DNA from: a bacterium
Lineage (GTDB): Bacteria; Actinomycetota; Thermoleophilia; Solirubrobacterales; 70-9
Assembly: GCA_023251975.1 (NCBI GenBank)
Contig: JAHEXU010000010.1
Span: 1-34,289 of the forward strand
Reading direction: 5' to 3'
DNA: 34,289 nucleotides
The position numbers were made by a program, and so were the translations under genes. Positions 16,640-24,352 of the stretch are shown piece after piece. Under the pieces are notes generated by a model. It was not told the DNA's origin. It did not search any database and saw nothing but the letters and a program-made list of their open reading frames with translations. Position 1 is the stretch's first letter; each line of letters starts with the position of its first letter.

Positions 16640-16810
16640 GGCTCGCAAGAATAGTCACCGCTTTACGCGGCCGCGCGGCCGATTACCGTCGCGGAGGCGG
16701 CACCGCCGAGAGCCCGCAATAGCGCCGCTATTGCGGTTTCCGGTCTCCCCTCGTCACCACTCCGCTCGCTCTCGACCGCCCAAATCGCCGCGCTTATTCT
16801 TCCGCGAGCC
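16640..16810 (-). mobile_element. R2 family MITE-like element, copy 2
   Basis: A 171-bp element with ends GGCTCGCAAGAATAG and CTTATTCTTCCGCGAGCC, imperfect inverted repeats of about 22 bp. Perfect 5-bp direct repeats CTGAG flank it (16635-16639 and 16811-16815). Its centre contains a perfect 11-bp-stem palindrome, CCGCAATAGCG C CGCTATTGCGG (16714-16736). In reverse orientation it aligns with copy 3 near 23.7 kb over GGCGGTCGAG.AGCGAGCGG.GTGGTGACGAGGGG. The last 18 codons and the stop of the metallophosphoesterase gene read into it. Confidence 0.78.
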
Positions 16811-17989
16811 CTGAGCAGTGTAGTCGCCTGTTGGTCGGCCGCCGGGGCGCTGCACTAATGCACTTGGGCTCTTGAAGGCGCCCAGCGCCACGAAGCTGGC
16901 TCGATCGGTCTCATCGAGCAGGTCGATCGCCTCGGGTGGGCCGCTCTCGCCGACCACGATCACCCGCCCCGGCCAAAACGGGTTCGAGGGGTTTGCGGCT
17001 GCCAGCATGATCGGTACATAAAGCCAGCTGCCGGTGTTGTGGAGTCGGGTGCGTCCGCGCTTCCAGTTCGGGTGGGCGCCGCTGCTGCCGTCCTCGCCGG
17101 GCAGCGGCCCGCGGCGGTGGATATGCCCGAAAATCACGTGATCGGCCTCGATCGAGAGCGATTCGACGACCTGATGCATCGCGTCGACCCCGGCCCTGCC
17201 GATCTCGCCGAGCGAGAAGTCGCGGTTGAATTGCCCCAGCCCAACCCGTTCCATGAGGCCGATCGCGGCCGGGATCACGGTGTTGCCGAGCAGTCGGCCG
17301 CGAATCGTCCGGGCGGTTCCTGAGGCGCCGCCGACGAGATCCCAAAGCCGCATCGAGACCGACTGCCCGTTGCTGTCTGCGACATCGCCGCGCGCACCCT
17401 GGGCGAGGTTGAACAGGAGGTCGTAGACCGGGGCGTGGCGCATCTCGTAGTCGTCGGGGGTGTCGCGTTGCGAGGTCGGGCGCCCGCTCAGCCGGTCGAC
17501 CGCCGCGACCGAAAGCCGCTCGACGGTCGGCAAGGTGAGGTGGCTGTCGAGATAGTGGCCATGGGTCGCAAAGACATCGTCTCGAACCCAAAATCCGGGG
17601 TAGCGGAGCTCGAGGTTCGCCGGGGCGACCCAGTCGGCGATCTTGCTGATCGCGCGGTGCGGATCGGTCACGATCGCGTCGAGCTCGACGGTTGGCGCGG
17701 GGTCGTCGAGGTGGCGTTCGATCCAGTTGCCGAGCAGGCGGTGGTCGTGGTTCCCGGGGATCATCACGATCTCGTCGAAGTGCTTGCCGAGGCCGTCGAA
17801 GAACGGGCTGGATTGTTCGAGCGCTTCGGCGAGCGGTCGGTCGCGCAGCTCGATTGTGTCGCCGAGCAGGATCAGCCGCGAGCAGTCGGCGGTAGCCTCG
17901 AGCAGGAGGGCGCGGATCGCCGGGCGGCGCAGCAGGTCGCCGTTGGCGGAGCCGCCGAGGTGGAGGTCGGAGATGACGGCGGTTTTCAC
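16754..17989 (-). CDS. Calcineurin-like metallophosphoesterase
   Basis: A 411-residue cytosolic phosphoesterase starting at GTG. The metal-binding motifs are all present: SDLHLGG at 7-13, LLGDTIE near 42, PGNHDHR near 78, THGHY near 140, and FGHIHRRGPLPGE near 285. The family acts on phosphodiesters or phosphomonoesters with a two-metal centre; the substrate is not predictable. An alpha-helical insertion lies between about 150 and 270. The last 18 residues (from about GSRKNKRGDLGG) are encoded inside an R2 element, so the native C-terminus was probably replaced when the element inserted. It diverges from the epimerase gene with a 59-bp spacer. Confidence 0.85.
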   Translation of the reverse strand: MKTAVISDLHLGGSANGDLLRRPAIRALLLEATADCSRLILLGDTIELRDRPLAEALEQSSPFFDGLGKHFDEIVMIPGNHDHRLLGNWIERHLDDPAPTVELDAIVTDPHRAISKIADWVAPANLELRYPGFWVRDDVFATHGHYLDSHLTLPTVERLSVAAVDRLSGRPTSQRDTPDDYEMRHAPVYDLLFNLAQGARGDVADSNGQSVSMRLWDLVGGASGTARTIRGRLLGNTVIPAAIGLMERVGLGQFNRDFSLGEIGRAGVDAMHQVVESLSIEADHVIFGHIHRRGPLPGEDGSSGAHPNWKRGRTRLHNTGSWLYVPIMLAAANPSNPFWPGRVIVVGESGPPEAIDLLDETDRASFVALGAFKSPSALVQRPGGRPTGDYTAQGSRKNKRGDLGGRERAEW

Positions 17990-18048
17990 CGGCGAATCTT
18001 CGCATCCGGCCGCCGCGGTGGCGATAGACTCGACGATCGGATGGTGCG

Positions 18049-19059
18049 ATGGGGCTGAAGGTTGCGGTTACCGGGCCGAGCGGCGATATCGGCCGGTCGG
18101 TCCTGCGGGCGCTCGACGGCTGCGACGCGGTCGAGGAGGTACGGGGGATGGCGCGACGGCCGTTCGACACCGCCGCGCTGGGATTGTCCGATAAGGTCGT
18201 CTACCGCCGTGGCGATGTGCTCGATCGTGGCGCGATCGACGAGCTGGTCGGTGGCGCCGATGTCGTCGTCCACCTCGCCTTTTTGATCATCGGGCGCCCC
18301 GAGGAGGCGCACAAGATCAACCTGCAGGGATCGCGGAACGTTTTCGAGGCGGCGGTCGCCGCGACGGCGGTGCGGCTCGTTTACACCTCCTCGGTTGCCG
18401 CCTACGGTTTTCACGACGACAACCCGCAGCCGCTGACCGAAGAGGTCCCGACCCGGGGCTCCGATAGCTTCTATTACGCCGCCCACAAGGCCGAACTCGA
18501 GTCGGTGCTCGACGAGGTGATCGACGACGCCGAGCTTGACGCCTACGTATTTCGACCCTGCATCGTCGCCGGGCCCGACGCGCTGTCGCTGATCGAGACG
18601 ATGCTCGGCGCGCTCCCGTTGGTCGGCCAGTTCCCGCTGGCCCGCCGCGCGGTTGCCGAACTCCCGTTCCTCGCTCCGATCCTGCCCGATCCCGGGGTGC
18701 CGCTGCAGTTGGTCCACCATGATGATGTCGCGGCGGCGATTTTGGCGGCGACCCTGGGCGACGGTGAGCCCGGCGCCTACAACCTGGCCGCCCCCGGCGA
18801 GCTGTCGATTCGCGATCTGGCCCGTGCCGCCGGGTGGTTGTCGGTCCCGATCCCCACCGCCGTGGTTGGGCGGCTCGATGATCTGTTGAAGCGGATTCCC
18901 CGCCTGCCGCCCGAGGTTGCGTGGCTGACCACGGTGCGGGTCGCGATGGCGATGGACGCGACCAAGGCGGCGCGTGAGCTCGGCTGGCGCCCCCGGTTCA
19001 GCGCTGGCGAGACAATCGAGGGGACCGTCGAGGCGGCTCGGCGAGAGGGTTTGATCTAG
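18049..19059 (+). CDS. NAD-dependent epimerase/dehydratase (extended SDR)
   Basis: A 336-residue extended SDR protein. The Rossmann motif is VTGPSGDIGRSV (residues 7-18), with Pro-Ser-Asp variation of the usual GxxGxxG loop. VVVHLAFLI is strand 4, VYTSSVAAYG carries the catalytic Ser, and SFYYAAHKAELE the Tyr-x-x-x-Lys pair. The C-terminal half (AYNLAAPGELSIRDLARAAG, VPIPTAVV) resembles the substrate-binding part of sugar-nucleotide epimerases and related reductases. The enzyme looks active. The gene is isolated: it diverges from the metallophosphoesterase and converges with the secreted phosphoesterase across a repeat-rich spacer. The substrate is not known. Confidence 0.88.
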   Translation: MGLKVAVTGPSGDIGRSVLRALDGCDAVEEVRGMARRPFDTAALGLSDKVVYRRGDVLDRGAIDELVGGADVVVHLAFLIIGRPEEAHKINLQGSRNVFEAAVAATAVRLVYTSSVAAYGFHDDNPQPLTEEVPTRGSDSFYYAAHKAELESVLDEVIDDAELDAYVFRPCIVAGPDALSLIETMLGALPLVGQFPLARRAVAELPFLAPILPDPGVPLQLVHHDDVAAAILAATLGDGEPGAYNLAAPGELSIRDLARAAGWLSVPIPTAVVGRLDDLLKRIPRLPPEVAWLTTVRVAMAMDATKAARELGWRPRFSAGETIEGTVEAARREGLI

Positions 19060-19077
19060 CCGCAGGCCGCGTCCAGG

Positions 19078-19095
19078 CCCCCGATCAGACGGGGG
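19078..19095 (+). terminator. Stem-loop after epimerase gene
   Basis: CCCCCG (19078-19083) pairs perfectly with CGGGGG (19090-19095) across a 6-nt loop, 18 bases after the epimerase stop codon. No T-run follows, so this could be an atypical intrinsic terminator or an mRNA 3'-end stabiliser. Confidence 0.45.
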
Positions 19096-19140
19096 AATGC
19101 CGGCGCTCCACCGAGCCCTAAATGACCTCGTCGAGCGGGG

Positions 19141-19185
19141 CGAACGTGCAGAAACCCCGCTATGCGGGGGTGAACGGCACGTTCG
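19141..19185 (-). repeat. Palindromic repeat H, copy 2
   Basis: A nested palindrome: CGAACGTGC (19141-19149) pairs with GCACGTTCG (19177-19185), and inside it CCCCGC pairs with GCGGGG around a 3-nt TAT loop. Both stems are perfect. The copy at 4995-5048 is homologous. The copies keep the same orientation relative to the neighbouring R1 element, H lying beyond the R1 right end. The 438-bp spacer 19060-19497 that contains it shows no gene. Confidence 0.65.
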
Positions 19186-19206
19186 ATCGGCACGATCGTC
19201 ACTCGG

Positions 19207-19361
19207 CCAGGCTCCACCGAACCGGGCGGGTGGATCCGCTTTCCAGGCCGAGCCGGGGGTCGTTTGGTGAACACCCGCGGGGTGGTGTCCGGGGTGGGCG
19301 CGAATCGGCTTCTGGCGCTGGGATCAGCGGCGGATTCGCCGGTCGGTTCGGTGGATCGAGG
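19207..19361 (-). mobile_element. R1 family MITE-like element, copy C (inverted)
   Basis: Read on the minus strand, this 155-bp copy begins with a diverged CCTCGATCCACCGAACCGAC and contains the shared cores GAGAAGCCGATTCGCGCC-like, CACCCCGCGGGTGTTCACCAA and CTGGAAAGCGGATCCACC. Flanking pentamers are CTCGG and CTGAG (three of five match), so a target duplication is only suggested. It lies between the convergent epimerase and phosphoesterase genes, with H just beyond its right end. Confidence 0.72.
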
Positions 19362-19497
19362 CTGAGCCCTCCGGGCGGCCGATGGCCAGCGTCGATGTTC
19401 GTCGCTCGCGGCTGGGCGGGTCAGCCGCCAGGCCAGCGCATCTCATCGCAGAAGTCCTCGCACCGACGCCGCGCTCCAGCGCCGGGTCGAGGCGAGA

Positions 19498-20901
19498 TCA
19501 AGCGATCGCGCTCGGCGGGGTCACACGGTCGGAGGTGCAGCGCTGCTTGGTGGCGATTGCCACCGGTCCGGCCGCGGCGTTGGCGTTTCGGATCGTCGCG
19601 TAGCCGGCACGGTTGGTGATCGCGTGTTTGCCGCCGTAGCGGATCTTGACCCCGGAGGTGCAGCGCGGATAGCGCGAACGAACCCGGAAGCGGTAGTCGC
19701 GGATCCGGTCGACCCGAGCCGCCAGGAAAAGCCGGTTGAGGTGAATCGTTTCGTGGCAATCGTGGCGGCTGAGGATGTCGGTCCCGAACCCTGCCAGACC
19801 GCTTTGACCGGCGAACCCGAGGTGGGGGAGGCCGAAGTTGTCCTCGATTGAGCGCAGCATCGAGTAGTGGTTGTAATCGGCGTTAGAGGTGGTGGCGTGG
19901 CGGATGCAGGGTGAGACCATCACCGCTCCGACTCGGCCGCCGCCCGGACCGGGGCTCGGGCCGCCGGGGTTCGGGGTGTTGGGCCCGGGCTGCTCGTTGC
20001 AGCAGGCGGTCGTGTCGGCCGAGCCGCCGGTTGCCTCGGCCTCGTCGAAGGTTACGATCACGAGGCCGCGGTGATGGTAGGCGCGCGACTTGAAGATCGA
20101 GTGAAGGGTGGTGCGGAGGAAGCTGTCGGCCTGCACCAGCCCGCCCGGGTCGCCGTTGATGCAGGGCTCGTCGTGGCCGTCGTTGCAGAGGTCGGGAGTG
20201 ATGAAGTTGTACGCGGCGGTGGTCTTGCGCCGGGTCAAATCGATCGCCATTTGGTCGAAGTCGACATCGTTTGCGTCGCAACTCGCGACATCGTCGATCA
20301 CCGAGTGGAAATACATGAACGGGTTGTGGCGGGTCGCGTATTGGTCGCCGACCTCGGCCGACTGGGTGTCGTCCTGTGCGCCGATCGCCGGGTGCCGGCA
20401 GCTGCTCGGCGCGGCGGGTGCGCTCGCCGCCATATCCTGCATATAGGCCTTCCAGGACAGTCCCGCGGTTTCGAGTTGGTCGGCGATCGTCTCAACCGAG
20501 GCCGGGTAGACACAGCCGCTGCCGATTACCTGGCCGTCGCTGGTCGGGGTCCCGGGGGCGAAGTCGGTGAAGAAGGGGCAGTCGGCCTGGGTCTGGGGGT
20601 TCGGCGCCTGCCCCGACACCATCGAGATGTAGTTGTCGAGGCTGAGGTGCCCGGTCGCGTAGTAGTTTGGGACGAAGACGCCGCGTTGGGGCAATTTCAT
20701 CGACAGGTAAGTCGCCGGGCTGGTCGGACCGAAGGTAACGTCGGCGTTCTCGTTCTCGAGCGCGATGATCCAGACGTGCTCGAACTTCGGGACCGTCGGG
20801 GCGGCCGACGCGGATTGGGCGGCGAACGATCCGGCGAGCAGCACCAGGGTGGCCATCAGGGCGAGTCGGATGCGGCGGGTCGGGAGGGCTAGCGTTGACA
20901 C
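19498..20901 (-). CDS. Secreted phosphoesterase family protein (acid phosphatase/phospholipase C-like)
   Basis: A 467-residue secreted protein starting at GTG. The signal peptide has RRIRLALMATLVLLAGSFAA followed by SASA. The catalytic domain belongs to the phosphoesterase (Pfam 'Phosphoesterase', alkaline-phosphatase-superfamily) group: HVWIIALENENADVTFG near the N-terminus with the metal-site Glu-Asn, YYATGHLSLDNYISMVSGQAP, VIVTFDEAE with Asp-Glu metal ligands, and MVSPCIRHATTSNADYNHYSMLRSIEDNFGLPHLG near the end. Several cysteine pairs fit an extracytoplasmic location. The last 80 residues are a basic beta-type tail (RDYRFRVRSRYP, KIRYGGKHAITNRAGYA) like tails on other secreted proteins of this lineage. 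The substrate may be phosphate monoesters or phospholipids. Confidence 0.85.
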   Translation of the reverse strand: MSTLALPTRRIRLALMATLVLLAGSFAAQSASAAPTVPKFEHVWIIALENENADVTFGPTSPATYLSMKLPQRGVFVPNYYATGHLSLDNYISMVSGQAPNPQTQADCPFFTDFAPGTPTSDGQVIGSGCVYPASVETIADQLETAGLSWKAYMQDMAASAPAAPSSCRHPAIGAQDDTQSAEVGDQYATRHNPFMYFHSVIDDVASCDANDVDFDQMAIDLTRRKTTAAYNFITPDLCNDGHDEPCINGDPGGLVQADSFLRTTLHSIFKSRAYHHRGLVIVTFDEAEATGGSADTTACCNEQPGPNTPNPGGPSPGPGGGRVGAVMVSPCIRHATTSNADYNHYSMLRSIEDNFGLPHLGFAGQSGLAGFGTDILSRHDCHETIHLNRLFLAARVDRIRDYRFRVRSRYPRCTSGVKIRYGGKHAITNRAGYATIRNANAAAGPVAIATKQRCTSDRVTPPSAIA

Positions 20902-20959
20902 AACGGCGAGAATAGCCGCGGAGCGGAGGCGATGTCGCGGTTCCCCGTCGACCTCGTCG

Positions 20960-22168
20960 CTAGGGGCGATCAGGCGGTGGGTTCGGCCGCGCCCGAGGCG
21001 ACAGGATGAGCGGCGCTACCGAGGCCACCGCTGCCGCGGCGGCGAGGTAGGCGAGGGCCGCCCCGGAGCGGCCATAGAGCAGGCCGCCAAGGGCGGGGCC
21101 AACCAGGTAGCCGGCTGCGTAGACGAGGTTGAGGGCGCCGTAGGCGAGGCTGCGATCGGCGGCCCCAAAGGCCTCGTCGAGCCAGGGCAGCGCGGCCGCG
21201 AAGGTGAGACCAAGGCCCGCCCCAAGGATCGCGAGCGCGATTGCGGTCAAGATGAGTCCGGGGAGGGTGGCGAGGGTGAGCAGCGAGGCCGCGAGGAGCG
21301 CGAGTCCGGCGGCGGCGGGGCCGCCGCGCCCGCGCCGATCACCCCAACGCCCGCCGAGCGGGGCGAGGACGGCTTCAATCGCGATCGCGCCGGTGAAAAG
21401 CAGGCCGATCGCACCGGCCGACAGATCGAAGCGGGCGTCGCTGTCGAGCGGGACGACGATCTCGATCAGGCCGGTTGCCCCGGCGGCCACGAGCGCGGTC
21501 GTGGCCCCGAGCAAACCGGGGGCTCGGCGCAACGCGGCCCGGAGGCGATCGACGGCCCGCCCGCCCGGGGCCTCGCCCGAGCCGAGCGGCAGGCGGACGG
21601 TCGCGGCCGCGCCGGCGAGCAGCGCCCCGATCATCGCGACGATCAGGAACGGCGCTTCGAACCCGATCAGGTCGGAGCCGACACCACCGACAAGCGGGCC
21701 GGCCAACGACCCGATCCCGACCGCCGAGAGGGCGTAACCGAGCGCCTGACCGCGCCGCTGCGGCGGGGCCAGGTCGGAGACGATCGTCATCGCGGCGATC
21801 CAGCTCGCGACCGCGCCGAGACCCTGCAAGGTGCGCCCGCCCAGCAGCAGCGCGATTGAGTGTGAGGCGCCGATCAGTAGTGAGCCGACCGCCGTCAAGG
21901 CGAGTCCGCCGACGAGGAAGTGGCGCCGACCGATTCGGTTGGCGGCGGCACCGAGCGGGATCGAGAGGATCACCACCGGCAGGGCGTAGGCGGCCAGCGC
22001 CGATCCGAGCGCGCCTGGTCCGGCCCCGGTTCGTTGTTCGATCTGCGGCAGTAGCGGCGCGATCAGCTCGACCAGGGCGGCCTCGAGGGTGATCGCACCG
22101 ATCGCGACCGCCGAGGCACGCCGCCGCTCCTGCCTGGAGAACCCGGCGCCGCTCGTCTCCTCGCCCAC
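20960..22168 (-). CDS. MFS transporter
   Basis: A 402-residue major facilitator with twelve predicted membrane helices in two halves. The N-terminal half includes VVILSIPLGAAANRIGRRHFLVGG, where the D/N-R-x-G-R-R loop between helices 2 and 3 carries the MFS signature. The motif C-like region SAVGIGSLAGPLVGGVG in helix 5 is typical of drug:proton antiporters. The second half has the repeat of the loop, GGRWGDRRGRGGP. A role as a drug or metabolite exporter is likely, but the substrate is unknown. It lies between two minus-strand genes with short gaps (21 bp to the patatin gene upstream, 58 bp to the phosphoesterase downstream), so co-transcription is possible. Confidence 0.87.
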   Translation of the reverse strand: MGEETSGAGFSRQERRRASAVAIGAITLEAALVELIAPLLPQIEQRTGAGPGALGSALAAYALPVVILSIPLGAAANRIGRRHFLVGGLALTAVGSLLIGASHSIALLLGGRTLQGLGAVASWIAAMTIVSDLAPPQRRGQALGYALSAVGIGSLAGPLVGGVGSDLIGFEAPFLIVAMIGALLAGAAATVRLPLGSGEAPGGRAVDRLRAALRRAPGLLGATTALVAAGATGLIEIVVPLDSDARFDLSAGAIGLLFTGAIAIEAVLAPLGGRWGDRRGRGGPAAAGLALLAASLLTLATLPGLILTAIALAILGAGLGLTFAAALPWLDEAFGAADRSLAYGALNLVYAAGYLVGPALGGLLYGRSGAALAYLAAAAAVASVAPLILSPRARPNPPPDRP

Positions 22169-22189
22169 GCCTCGCTTACTCCGCTGTGA

Positions 22190-23302
22190 TCAGCCCGCGC
22201 CGGTCGGCCGCTGCGCTGCGTCTCGCCGCGATTTCGCGCGGGCTCGAAGCCGTCTGCCGATCTCACCCAGACGCGGCGAATCGTCAGGGTTGCCTTCGGG
22301 CCGCCGGACCATGTCGGGGTCGCCGGGCGGCAGGTCGATCAGCATCGATCGGGCGTCAGGTTGGTCGAGTCGGGTTGTGATCGACGCCTGACCGGCCGAG
22401 ATCGCGAGGTTCCGTCGCGACGAACTCATCAGGTTCGGCCCCATCGCGCGCAGGTCCTCGGCGGTCGGCTGTAGCAGCAGGACCTCGGTGCCACGATCGC
22501 GGAGTCGGCGAGCCTCGCTGCCGAGCAGCCGACCCGAGGCCGATTGGAAGGCGCGGCCGATCCAGGTGGCCGGGTTGATCGCTCGCGGCGGGTGCAGGGT
22601 CGAGGTCGGGTTGAGGCAGATCACCAGATCGAGGCCGCGATCGGCGAGCAGGTCGAGGTTCGAGGTCGAGTAGACGCCGCCGTCGACGTAGTCGCGACCG
22701 CCGATCTTGACCGGCCGGTAGAAGCCGGGGATTGCGCAGGAGGCGGCGACCGCGTCGGCGAGGTCGGCGGCTGGCATGTCCTCACGGCCAAACGGGGTGC
22801 GCCGACCGGTCTCGTAGTCACAGGCGACGGCCCAAAACTCGGGATGCGAGGTCCAGCCGTCGGGGACGACTCGGCGGACCTGCCGTCGTAGTGGCTCGGT
22901 TGAGACAGCGCCTCGCGGCAGCCAGCCAGCGATCATCGCGGTCGGGGAGTGGAGAGTCGGTCGCAACAGGGCACGCAGGGCGAGGCTGAGCGAGCCGGGA
23001 AACGGCAGCGGCACCCCGTCGAGCTTGAAGACCGCGCCGCCGGAGCGGTCGGCCTCGGAGGCCGGTCGCCCGAATGCGTCGGTCGCATTCGTGAAGCTCT
23101 CGCCCTGCGAGTGGGCGACCATGAACCAGGGAGGGATTCCCGCCGACAGCAGTCCTCCGATCATCGAGCCCGCCGAGGTCCCGACGATTACATCCGCCGT
23201 GGCCGGGTCCCAGCCGGTCTGCTTGGCAACCGCGTCGAGCCCGCCGGTCAGCCAAGCGCCTCCGATCACGCCCCCTGCTCCCAACACCAGCCCAACCTTC
23301 AT
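22190..23302 (-). CDS. Patatin-like phospholipase
   Basis: A 370-residue patatin-family lipid acyl hydrolase. I start at ATG 23302 (MKVGLVLGAGG); the longer ORF adds a non-family leader. VLGAGGVIGG is the glycine-rich oxyanion loop. VGTSAGS (residues about 38-44) is the G-x-S-x-G nucleophile elbow and DGGVYS (near 208) gives the catalytic Asp of the Ser-Asp dyad, so the enzyme looks active. There is no signal peptide, suggesting action at the cytoplasmic face of the membrane. It is the first gene of a minus-strand run with the MFS transporter 21 bp downstream, and its start region is back to back with tRNA-Leu on the other strand. Confidence 0.87.
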   Translation of the reverse strand: MKVGLVLGAGGVIGGAWLTGGLDAVAKQTGWDPATADVIVGTSAGSMIGGLLSAGIPPWFMVAHSQGESFTNATDAFGRPASEADRSGGAVFKLDGVPLPFPGSLSLALRALLRPTLHSPTAMIAGWLPRGAVSTEPLRRQVRRVVPDGWTSHPEFWAVACDYETGRRTPFGREDMPAADLADAVAASCAIPGFYRPVKIGGRDYVDGGVYSTSNLDLLADRGLDLVICLNPTSTLHPPRAINPATWIGRAFQSASGRLLGSEARRLRDRGTEVLLLQPTAEDLRAMGPNLMSSSRRNLAISAGQASITTRLDQPDARSMLIDLPPGDPDMVRRPEGNPDDSPRLGEIGRRLRARAKSRRDAAQRPTGAG

Positions 23303-23391
23303 CGCCACAAAACCTAGCGGCCGGGTCGCGGCCACGCCGCCTCGTCCGCTCACCCCCTCGCCGAGGGTCCGCTAGATTGCCCCGACCACAG

Positions 23392-23475
23392 GCGGCTGTG
23401 GCGGAACTGGTAGACGCGCGAGCTTCAGGTGCTCGTGGGGGCAACCCCGTGGAGGTTCGAGTCCTCTCAGCCGCA
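23392..23475 (+). tRNA. tRNA-Leu (anticodon CAG)
   Basis: An 84-nt class II tRNA. Acceptor GCGGCTG pairs with CAGCCGC. The anticodon stem CGAGC/GCTCG encloses loop TTCAGGT, so the anticodon is CAG. A long variable arm (TGGGGGCAACCCCG) and T arm GGAGG-TTCGAGT-CCTCT follow. The discriminator base is A, as expected for leucine, and CCA is not encoded. Confidence 0.97.
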
Positions 23476-23488
23476 CTATTTCCCCTCG

Positions 23489-23506
23489 CCGAGTCAGCCG
23501 ACTCGG
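23489..23506 (+). terminator. Stem-loop after tRNA-Leu
   Basis: CCGAGTC and GACTCGG form a perfect 7-bp stem around AGCC, 13 bases after the tRNA. There is no T-run, so it may be a terminator of the GC-rich type or a processing signal. Confidence 0.45.
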
Positions 23507-23661
23507 AATGGCGACAGGCCTTGCAGCGGAGCCGCCCCACAAGGTTCGTGCTTGCCCAAGGAACAATTCGTCCGGGTCCTTGCCCAGGCCGGTGAGCCCG
23601 ACCATTCGCTCGGCGTAGAAACCAGGTCGAGCGATACGGGCTCTCGCAATCACAGGCGAAC

Positions 23662-23859
23662 CGCTCGCGTTGGCATAGGCGCGTGATTTTGGCGGTCGAG
23701 GAGCGAGCGGGGTGGTGACGAGGGGATGCCGGAATAGCGGCTCTATTGCCAGCTTGCGGCGGTGCCGCTTCCGCCAAGGCCAGCCCGACGCGCCGACTGT
23801 GGACCGCTCGGGGTGAAGCGAATCGGCCACGTAAAGCCGCGGTTATTCTTGCGCGAGCC
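23662..23859 (+). mobile_element. R2 family MITE-like element, copy 3 (degraded)
   Basis: The right end GTTATTCTTGCGCGAGCC matches the R2 terminus. The segment GGCGGTCGAGGAGCGAGCGG with GTGGTGACGAGGGGATGCCGG aligns closely with copy 2, as do CGGCGGTGCCGC and AATCGGCCACGTAAAGC. The left end (CGCTCGCGTTGGCATAGGCGCG) is eroded, and no target duplication can be seen. It directly precedes the remains of an AveC-type gene and may have inserted at or near its 5' part. Confidence 0.65.
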
Positions 23860-23906
23860 CCTCAAGTTGCGCGCTCTGGGCGGCGGCGATGTCGTTGGCC
23901 TGCCGC

Positions 23907-24352
23907 TGCCTGGAAGGTGATTACCGCCCGCTGCTGGGAGATCCTGTTCGGCGGATGGGCTTTGGCGGCCGTTTGCGCGTTCTTGATTCGGCCGCTTCGG
24001 CGCGGTCGCGGCCTCTCGCTCGGCGGGATGCTTTTGATCGCCTGGCTCACGCTGTGGGCGCTGCAGGATCCATGGCTCAGCTATTCGCGCGGCTGGTCTA
24101 TCTACAACGTCGAGTTCGTCAACCGACCTCGTCGTCGAGGTGGTCTGGCTGCACAGTGGGCTTTACGCCTAGCCTGGAGCTATTCGCTCGCTCAGCCTGT
24201 TCGGCGCAACCGAGCACCAGTTTCCGCTCTACGAATCGGTCTTGTGGGGCGCCCTATGGGCGGGATGGCGTGCCTTCTGCGCCTATTGGCGATCGTCGGG
24301 TTGGCGCTTGCCGACCGGCAATTCGACTCGCGCCCTACGCTTCGGCCGATGA
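23907..24352 (+). pseudogene. Spirocyclase AveC-family gene remnant
   Basis: Two fragments in different frames match the AveC spirocyclase-like family of membrane proteins. The first (about 23930-24125, frame of the longer ORF) reads FLIRPLRRGRGLSLGGMLLI and then LQDPWLSYSRGWSIYNVEFVN, the conserved 'QDPxxNY...YNxxFxN' block. The second (24119-24320, another frame) reads GLYA-stop-PGAIRSLSLFG, then HQFPLYESVLWGALWAGW. The TAG stands where relatives have Tyr. Compared with the family, the N-terminus is missing, roughly 90 codons between the blocks are gone, and the C-terminus is cut short. So this is a clear pseudogene. The 'long' ORF 23746-25092 is an artefact joining this remnant to the next gene. 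An R2 element lies immediately upstream. Confidence 0.82.

Noticed and set aside
16911-18170. 419-aa minus-strand ORF
   Set aside because: It is a shadow of the metallophosphoesterase in another frame; Arg/Pro-rich, no motifs.
20765-21859. 364-aa plus-strand ORF opposite the MFS gene
   Set aside because: It is Arg/Glu/Gly-rich antisense sequence with no family resemblance; the MFS helices on the other strand are clear.
23372-23830. Minus-strand ORF of 152 aa over tRNA-Leu
   Set aside because: Its RLRGLEPPRGCPHEHLKLAR part is the well-known spurious translation of the antisense of a tRNA-Leu gene; the rest overlaps an R2 repeat.
23746-24348. 5' two hundred codons of the 448-aa ORF
   Set aside because: This part runs through an R2 repeat and the AveC pseudogene; the real GST-like gene starts at 24349.
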